Part shown: positions 1 to 4,653 of the stretch, one piece after another | How positions within the stretch are numbered: the stretch's first letter is position 1 | How the letters are laid out: every line of letters starts with the position of its first letter | Source of the DNA: Acidobacteriota bacterium | Lineage (GTDB): Bacteria; Acidobacteriota; Blastocatellia; Pyrinomonadales; Pyrinomonadaceae | Direction of reading: 5' to 3' | Assembly (NCBI GenBank): GCA_029777145.1 | Contig: JAKOSS010000008.1 | Location: 1 to 8,343, forward strand | DNA: 8,343 bases | Program-made: the position numbers and the translations under genes | Notes under the pieces: generated by a model | What the model saw: the letters and a program-made list of their open reading frames with translations, nothing else | Told to the model about the DNA's origin: nothing | The model's database searches: none

Positions 1-1221
1 AAGCTTCAAAAATCGACAAGCAAGGGGCTTGGGCTTCGCGTTTTCAAGAACGGCGCGACGGCGCTCACGTTCACGACTGATTTTGCCGAGCGGACCGTCA
101 GCGAATTGGTTCGCGAGACTCTTGAGATCGTTAAGGTCGCGCAGCCGGACGAGTTCAACGGGCTCGCGCCGAAGTCGTCGCTCGGAGTCTTCGACGGAGA
201 GTTGAACATCTTCGATGACTCGATCGCTTCGATTCCGCCGGAGAAGAAGATCGAGATGGTTCGTGAAATGGAAGAGGTCGGCCGTGCGTTCGATGCGCGT
301 GTCACGAACTCGAACGGCGCGAGTTGGTCGGACAACGCCGGACAGGTCACGATCGCGAATTCCGACGGCTTTGTCGGCCAGTATCGATCGACCGCCGCGA
401 GCATGTCGGTCTGGCTCGTCGCCGAGGAAAACGGCGTCAAACAGCGTGACGGTTGGTATTCGATCAACCGGTTTGCCGGCAATCTCGACTCGCCGAGATC
501 GATCGGGGAAGAAGCGGCCCGACGGACGATCGCGCGCCTCGGCGGACGAAAGGTCAGGTCACAGGCCGTGCCGGTCGTTCTCGATCCGGCCGTCGCCGCG
601 GATTTCGTGGGAATGCTCTTCGGCGCGGCGTCCGGCGGCAATATCTACCGGCGCTCGTCATATTTGGTCGACAAGGTCGGCGAGGCGATCGTGGCGCCGG
701 AAGTGACGATCATCGATGACGCGACGATTAGGGAGGGGCTGGAGTCGCGTCCGTTTGACGCCGAAGGGATCAGATCATCGCGATTGACTTTCGTCGAGAA
801 TGGCGTTTTGAATCAATACGTGTGCGATTCGTACTCCGCGCGGCGGCTCGGCTCCGTCGCAACCGGAAGTTCCGGTCGCTCGTTTTCGTCCACGCCGTCC
901 GTTTCGCCCAGCAACCTGTTTCTGAAGAACGGTCAAACCGATCCCGCGGAGATCGTTGGAAGCGTCAAGAACGGTCTTTATCTGACCGAGATGTTCGGTT
1001 CCGGCGTCAACAGCGTCACCGGCGATTTCTCTCAGGGAGCGAGCGGGTTTTGGATCGAGAACGGCGAGATCACGTTTCCGGTGCAGGAGATCACGATCGC
1101 CGGCAATGTGCTCAGCGCGATGCGGCGTGTCACCGCGATCGGAAACGACCTCAGTTTTCGGCTCGGCAGCACGGCCTCGCCGACACTTCTCATTTCCGAA
1201 CTCACCGTCGGCGGAGAATGA
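1..1221 (+). CDS. pmbA: TldE/PmbA-family metalloprotease subunit, 5'-truncated by the window start
   Basis: The reading frame is open from base 1 to TGA at 1219-1221, giving 406 residues. By comparison with E. coli PmbA (about 450 residues), only some 45 N-terminal residues are missing. The TTG at 106 is an internal codon: the upstream codons already match the family ([20 protein letters not shown]). Recognisable blocks are the [17 protein letters not shown] segment, [35 protein letters not shown] and the C-terminal [28 protein letters not shown], which align nearly block for block with PmbA. The protein ends [12 protein letters not shown], as in the family, so the C-terminus is complete. TldE is the partner of the zinc protease TldD; the heterodimer degrades unfolded peptides and matures some RiPPs such as microcin B17. 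As expected for TldE, no HExxxH motif is visible. A tldD gene immediately upstream, outside the window, is likely but not seen. Confidence 0.93.
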   Translation, partial: [406 protein letters not shown]

Positions 1222-1243
1222 ACGCATTTGGGAATTCGGATTT

Positions 1244-1271
1244 GGGATGTGGGATGTGGGATTTGGGATCG
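1244..1271 (+). repeat. Four-copy GGGATNT heptamer tandem repeat with G-quadruplex pattern
   Basis: Four consecutive 7-bp units read GGGATGT, GGGATGT, GGGATTT and GGGATCG at 1244, 1251, 1258 and 1265. This places four GGG runs separated by exactly 4 nt, which satisfies the G3-N1-7 quadruplex rule on the plus strand. It starts 22 nt after the pmbA stop codon, so it would lie in the pmbA mRNA 3' end. A looser, related GGA-rich stretch precedes it (about 1228-1243). Confidence 0.75.
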
Positions 1272-1276
1272 AGATC

Positions 1277-1327
1277 GATGCAGAGACGCGAACGATGCAG
1301 AGACGTGCACGATGCAGAGACGCGCAC
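1277..1327 (+). repeat. Three-copy 17-bp tandem repeat (GATGCAGAGACGYGMAC)
   Basis: Three abutting 17-bp units lie at 1277-1293, 1294-1310 and 1311-1327. The first ten bases, GATGCAGAGA, are identical in all three; the last seven vary slightly (CGCGAAC, CGTGCAC, CGCGCAC). There are no spacers, so it is not a CRISPR array. The last unit runs into a short inverted repeat (GCACG...CGTGC, 1324-1340) and then the hairpin at 1342-1358. It looks like a dispersed intergenic repeat of the host genome rather than a gene. Confidence 0.8.
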
Positions 1328-1341
1328 GAAGTAAGCGTGCA

Positions 1342-1358
1342 TGCTCGCGGCGCGAGCA
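1342..1358. repeat. GC-rich perfect hairpin (TGCTCGCG / CGCGAGCA)
   Basis: The 8-nt arm TGCTCGCG at 1342-1349 is followed by a single G and its exact reverse complement CGCGAGCA at 1351-1358, giving at least a 7-bp stem with a 3-nt loop. No T-run follows, so a classical intrinsic terminator is not supported. It forms the distal end of the heptamer/17-mer/hairpin cluster and could act as a REP-like element or a 3'-end stabiliser for the pmbA transcript. Confidence 0.65.
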
Positions 1359-1414
1359 ACCGGTTCGGAAGTTGCGATCTGCGCTGTTCATAAACTAAGC
1401 GATAGAGAGGGTCT

Positions 1415-1564
1415 CCCGCGAATCTTCGCGAATTGGCGCAAATCAGAAAACCTCCATCAGGTCCCGCGCCTTTTCCAAATTGATCGTCAAGTTGGACGGC
1501 TGAGAGATCCGATCAAAGTGACGGCTCAGTGTTCAATTCGCGTTCATTGGCGATGATTCGCGGG
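1415..1564. repeat. ~150-bp region bounded by imperfect 25-bp inverted repeats (possible MITE-like or palindromic repeat)
   Basis: The left arm at 1415-1439 begins CCCGCGAATC. The reverse complement of 1540-1564 begins with the same ten bases, and position-by-position comparison gives 20 matches in 25. The ~100 bp between them shows no family-like protein. No clear target-site duplication flanks the arms. CGCGAAT-type motifs of this kind occur widely as dispersed intergenic repeats in GC-rich bacteria, so this may be two repeat copies in opposite orientation rather than one transposable unit. Confidence 0.45.
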
Positions 1565-1594
1565 CAAGAATTCAGGGTCAAGCGCGGAGTCGCG

Positions 1595-1666
1595 GAGACG
1601 CAAAGCCCAATCGGAAGACAGTTGATCGACCATCTGCCAAGAAATTTCTGCGTCACTTTGCGCCTC
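1595..1666. repeat. Short inverted pair, GAGACGCAAAG and CTTTGCGCCTC
   Basis: GAGACGCAAAG at 1595-1605 matches, with one mismatch, the reverse complement of CTTTGCGCCTC at 1656-1666. It resembles the 'GCGGAGACGCAAAG' interspersed intergenic repeats seen in many bacterial genomes. The rest of 1565-1850 shows no gene I can support: the short open frames there have no family resemblance and no ribosome binding site. Confidence 0.4.
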
Positions 1667-1853
1667 TAAGGTAATTGCGCGAGTTGCTTAGACGGGACGG
1701 ATTCACGATGTGTGATTGGTGCCGACGCAGGATCGTGCATGGACTTCGCATTCATGATTGCCCGTTGAAATCGCGTGAATTTGAACTGCGGCGGCCATCA
1801 AGTTGCTGCATTTTCAAATTGGCCGTCCCCCTGGCCCATCGCACCCGAGCAAA

Positions 1854-1883
1854 TTGAGAGGACCGCTCTTTGTCTGCTAATAT
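1854..1883 (+). promoter_or_regulatory. Putative sigma70-type promoter of the caxA-nhaA operon
   Basis: A -35-like TTGAGA (1854-1859) is followed after 18 nt by a -10-like TAATAT (1878-1883). Transcription would start near 1890, leaving a leader of about 38 nt before ATG 1928. This is the best promoter-like pair in the non-coding stretch, and it argues against a translation start at the in-frame ATG at 1775, which would lie upstream of it. Sequence evidence only. Confidence 0.5.
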
Positions 1884-1927
1884 TCCGACATACTTTGGGC
1901 TTTTGGTTCCCGAGTCGCTGCCTGTCG

Positions 1928-2872
1928 ATGCTGATCTCGTTTCTGTTCGTCATTTTCGGTCTCGGACTGCTCGCGATCGGCGCTGAATCGCTGGTTCGCG
2001 GAAGCAGTTCCGTCGCCCTGAGGCTCGGCGTGACACCGCTCGTCGTCGGCCTGACGATCGTTGCCTTTGGGACCGGCGCTCCCGAATTTGCGATCTCGAT
2101 CGGCTCGGCGCTCGACGGCAACGGCCCGCTCGCGCTCGGCAACGTCGTCGGATCGAATATCAGCAACGTTTGCCTGATCCTCGGCGTGGCCGCCGTGGTT
2201 CGGCCGTTGAAAGCACGGTCCGAGGTCGTCAAACGCGAGACGCCGGTGATGATCTTCATCACGATCGTCTTTCTGATCCTGCTTTACGACGGGGAACTGA
2301 GCCGGTTCGACGGCTTCCTGTTGACCGTCGGATCTGTGGCCTACACGGTGCTGACGTATCGTTTGTCGCGCAAATCACGCGACGCACGGGTTGCCGAAGA
2401 GTTTACCGAAGCGCTCGAAGACGGAACGCGCCCGGTGTGGAAGGACGGTCTTCTGATCGCCTTCGGGCTTGGATTGCTCGTTCTTGGAGCGAACCTTCTG
2501 TTGCGGGGAGCCGTTGATTTTGCGCGCTTGCTTGAAGTCTCCGAGGCCGTCATCGGACTTTCGGTAGTGGCGATCGGTACGAGCCTCCCCGAACTCGCGA
2601 CCTCGGTGATCGCGGCACGCAAGAACGAACCGGACGTCGCGCTCGGAAACGCGATCGGATCGAACGCGCTGAACATCTTGGCGGTGCTCGGCGTCGCGGC
2701 GATGATCAGCCCGATCCAGACTGACGGGATCCGCTCGCTCGATCTGGCCGTTATGCTCGGCAGTGCAGTTCTGCTTGGTGTCCTGCTCGGACGACGATTT
2801 GAACTCGACCGGCTCGAAGGCGCGATCCTGCTGATCGGTTATTTCGTTTATATTTACACTTTGTTTCCCTGA
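1928..2872 (+). CDS. caxA: CaxA/YrbG-family Na+/Ca2+ exchanger (CaCA superfamily)
   Basis: A 314-residue integral membrane protein of the size usual for bacterial YrbG-type exchangers, with about ten hydrophobic segments. It shows the duplicated alpha repeats of the CaCA superfamily: alpha-1 with GTGAPE (48-53) and GNVVGSN (71-77), and alpha-2 with GTSLPE (217-222) and GNAIGSN (240-246). The glutamates and asparagines in these repeats are the ion ligands in characterised relatives such as Methanocaldococcus NCX. A hydrophilic loop (about 146-170) separates the two halves. The frame is open from an ATG at 1775, but the 51 extra residues are not exchanger-like. ATG 1928, giving MLISFLFVIFGLGLLAIGAE, matches the family N-terminus and lies below the predicted promoter. 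No clear Shine-Dalgarno sequence is visible. It is the first gene of an operon with nhaA 2 nt downstream. Expected role: Ca2+ export driven by Na+ entry across the inner membrane; whether K+ takes part cannot be read. Confidence 0.9.
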   Translation: MLISFLFVIFGLGLLAIGAESLVRGSSSVALRLGVTPLVVGLTIVAFGTGAPEFAISIGSALDGNGPLALGNVVGSNISNVCLILGVAAVVRPLKARSEVVKRETPVMIFITIVFLILLYDGELSRFDGFLLTVGSVAYTVLTYRLSRKSRDARVAEEFTEALEDGTRPVWKDGLLIAFGLGLLVLGANLLLRGAVDFARLLEVSEAVIGLSVVAIGTSLPELATSVIAARKNEPDVALGNAIGSNALNILAVLGVAAMISPIQTDGIRSLDLAVMLGSAVLLGVLLGRRFELDRLEGAILLIGYFVYIYTLFP

Positions 2873-2874
2873 TT

Positions 2875-4104
2875 ATGCCTCTTTTAGAGATCAGAAAAAT
2901 CCAACGCCGACCGCTGTCGCGGACGTTCCTGGAGTTCTTCGAATCCGAGAAGGCCAGCGGCATCGTGATGATCGTCTGCACGATCATTTCACTGGCGCTC
3001 GCGAATTCGCCGATCGGAAAACAATATATCGATTTCTGGCATCACGACCTTGCCGGAATGAGCATCGAGGTCTGGATCAACGACCTCCTGATGGCGATCT
3101 TTTTCCTTCTGATCGGTCTCGAACTTGAGCGCGAAATGTACAACGGCGAGTTGTCGAACCTGCGCACGGCGTTGCTGCCGATCTTCGCGGCTCTCGGCGG
3201 GATCGTCTTCCCGGCCGCGATTCACTTCTACTTCAACCACGGACTCCCGACACAGGCCGGCGTCGGCATTCCGATGGCGACCGACATCGCGTTCGCACTT
3301 GGCGTTCTCGCGCTGGTCGGGAGCAGCGTTCCGGCCTCGCTGAAGGTCTTCCTCGCCGCGCTGGCGGTGATCGACGATCTTTGCGCGATCATCATCATCG
3401 CCGTTTTTTACAGCGGAAAACTCTCGATCGCCTATCTGGCGGCATCGCTCGCGGTTTGGCTCGTTCTCTTCCTGATGAACAAATACGGACGCGTGATGAG
3501 CCTGATCCCGTACATGATCGGCGGAGCGCTGATGTGGTTTCTGATGCTGAAATCAGGGGTTCACGCGACGATCGCGGGAGTTTTGCTCGCGTTCACGATA
3601 CCTTTCTCGGCCAAAGAGGACGATGTTGATTCGCCCTCGTACCGGCTCGAGCATCTTTTGCACAAACCGGTCGGATTCATCATCTTGCCGATCTTCGCGT
3701 TGGCCAATACCGGGATCGTTCTCGGCGCCGATTCCATCGCCAAATTAAGCGGTCTGAACGAGATCGGGATCATGGCGGGACTCGTCATCGGCAAGCCGCT
3801 GGGTATTGTCCTGCTGACGTTTGCCGCGATCAGCTTCGGCATCGCCAAACTCCCGCTCGATCTCGGTTGGAAACATCTGTTGGGCGCCGGACTGCTCGGC
3901 GGCATCGGCTTTACGATGTCGATCTTTATCACGAATCTCGCGTTTGTCGGCAATCCGGTTGAGATCAGCGGTTCGAAGATGGCGATCCTGCTTGCCTCGC
4001 TGACGGCGGGAACGGTTGGCTTCATTTGGCTGAAGGCGTTCGGAAGGCCGCTCGATATTGACGACGACGTCGGTTCGATGGATTTCGAAGAAGAGGATTC
4101 CTGA
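2875..4104 (+). CDS. nhaA: NhaA-type Na+/H+ antiporter
   Basis: A 409-residue inner-membrane protein matching NhaA along its length. The antiport site is intact: ATDIAFALG carries the aspartate equivalent to E. coli Asp133 (residue 137), and VIDDL carries the Asp163/Asp164 pair (167-168). The GKPLG lysine (307) corresponds to Lys300. Other hallmarks are GLELEREMYNGEL (81-93), LKSGVHATIAGVLLA (225-239), PIFALANTGI (272-281) and GIGFTMSIFI (343-352). The C-terminus ends in an acidic tail (DIDDDVGSMDFEEEDS). It starts 2 nt after the caxA stop with no Shine-Dalgarno sequence, suggesting translational coupling, and the next gene follows after 1 nt. Known role of the family: electrogenic exchange of two H+ in for one Na+ out, for sodium and alkaline-pH tolerance. 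Next to an Na+/Ca2+ exchanger it may re-export the Na+ that enters during Ca2+ efflux (inference). Confidence 0.96.
   Translation: MPLLEIRKIQRRPLSRTFLEFFESEKASGIVMIVCTIISLALANSPIGKQYIDFWHHDLAGMSIEVWINDLLMAIFFLLIGLELEREMYNGELSNLRTALLPIFAALGGIVFPAAIHFYFNHGLPTQAGVGIPMATDIAFALGVLALVGSSVPASLKVFLAALAVIDDLCAIIIIAVFYSGKLSIAYLAASLAVWLVLFLMNKYGRVMSLIPYMIGGALMWFLMLKSGVHATIAGVLLAFTIPFSAKEDDVDSPSYRLEHLLHKPVGFIILPIFALANTGIVLGADSIAKLSGLNEIGIMAGLVIGKPLGIVLLTFAAISFGIAKLPLDLGWKHLLGAGLLGGIGFTMSIFITNLAFVGNPVEISGSKMAILLASLTAGTVGFIWLKAFGRPLDIDDDVGSMDFEEEDS
4092..4097 (+). promoter_or_regulatory. Ribosome binding site that fixes the start at 4106
   Basis: AGAGGA lies within the last codons of nhaA, 8 nt before ATG 4106. 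It favours this start over the in-frame upstream ATG at 4058, which would lie 47 nt inside nhaA and add 16 residues that merely shadow nhaA in another frame. Confidence 0.6.
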
Positions 4105-4105
4105 T

Positions 4106-4537
4106 ATGCAGAAATTCATCACCGTCCCGTTCAAGACCGAGAGCGGCTTGTCGCAGATCGACGGAATCGCGAAATTCTCGCCGGCGGGGATCGTCCTTGA
4201 GTTCGAATCGAAATTTCTCGGATTCATCAAGAGCGGGGTCAAGGAGAACGCGATCGCGCTCGAGAAACTTCTCGATGTGAAATTCCGCAAGGGACTGTTC
4301 AAGATCGGCACGAAGATCGAGATCCGCCTGCGGAGCTTTGCTGAACTCGCCCAATTTCCCAACACCGACGGCAAGATCGTGCTGAAGATCAAGCGCGACG
4401 ACTTTGACTCGGCAAAGGATGCCGTCGAACGCCTCAACCGCAGTCTCGAGGAATTCCGGCGCAATCTCGCGCCTGCTCACGTCGGTGTCAGCGAACTGTT
4501 CGAGGCCGACACGCAGGAACTCGAGCCGCCGGGATGA
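4106..4537 (+). CDS. Conserved-looking protein of unknown function, possible PH-like fold, third gene of the sodium operon
   Basis: I do not recognise a named family. The product is 143 residues, soluble, with no signal peptide or membrane segment. Residues 1-115 alternate short strand-like segments (KFITVPF, GIAKFSPAGIVLEFES, IALEKLLDVKFRKGLFKIGTKIEIRL, GKIVLKIKR) and end with a helix (about 99-118, DFDSAKDAVERLNRSLEEFRRN). The order is a beta barrel with the pattern 'I-L--I-DV-FRKG-F-I---I-IRL', closed by 'KR-D---A---V--LN'. That resembles bacterial PH-like or GRAM-like domains, but this is a pattern impression and not a search result. The last 25 residues are acidic and probably flexible. 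It begins 1 nt after the nhaA stop with a good ribosome binding site, so it is very likely co-transcribed and co-translated with the antiporters. A regulatory or membrane-associated partner role is conceivable; nothing in the sequence proves it. The coding frame itself is well supported. Confidence 0.8.
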   Translation: MQKFITVPFKTESGLSQIDGIAKFSPAGIVLEFESKFLGFIKSGVKENAIALEKLLDVKFRKGLFKIGTKIEIRLRSFAELAQFPNTDGKIVLKIKRDDFDSAKDAVERLNRSLEEFRRNLAPAHVGVSELFEADTQELEPPG

Positions 4538-4539
4538 AA

Positions 4540-4645
4540 GGAAAAGTAAAAGGTAAAAAGGGGAAAAGGAAAAAAAGGGAAAATGGAATCGTCTCCGCAT
4601 TGCCATTTTCCCCTTTTCCCATTTTCCCCTTTTTACCTTTTCCCC
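4540..4645. terminator. Long purine/pyrimidine hairpin between convergent genes, probable bidirectional terminator
   Basis: The purine-rich left arm (4548-4586) pairs with the pyrimidine-rich right arm (4603-4641). The outer stem is a perfect 20-bp match (4548-4567 with 4622-4641). The inner stem is a perfect 10-bp match (4577-4586 with 4603-4612), closed by a 16-nt loop (4587-4602). An asymmetric internal loop separates the two stems. It sits between the stop of the plus-strand operon (4537) and the stop of the minus-strand peptidase (4654). No uninterrupted U-tract follows on either strand, so the termination role rests on stem strength and location. The left arm is almost pure purine, with only four T residues. 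Confidence 0.65.
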
Positions 4646-4653
4646 ATTAAACG

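Noticed and set aside
1..6. Window begins exactly with AAGCTT (HindIII site)
   Set aside because: The reading frame of pmbA passes straight through it, so it may be a cloning or window boundary. It carries no biological meaning by itself.
1277..1327. Three direct repeats considered as a CRISPR array
   Set aside because: The units abut without spacers and are only 17 bp; no cas genes are present. It is a plain tandem repeat.
1342..1358. Hairpin as an intrinsic terminator of pmbA
   Set aside because: No T-tract follows and it lies 120 nt after the stop. It fits a repeat element better.
1341..1857. Short open frames of 71 and 60 codons between pmbA and caxA
   Set aside because: No ribosome binding site, no recognisable domain, and their composition (repeat-derived, rich in Arg and Cys) is typical of translated non-coding DNA.
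1775..1927. Upstream ATG at 1775 as the start of the Na+/Ca2+ exchanger
   Set aside because: The 51 extra residues do not resemble the family, and the start would lie upstream of the best promoter. ATG 1928 matches the usual N-terminus.
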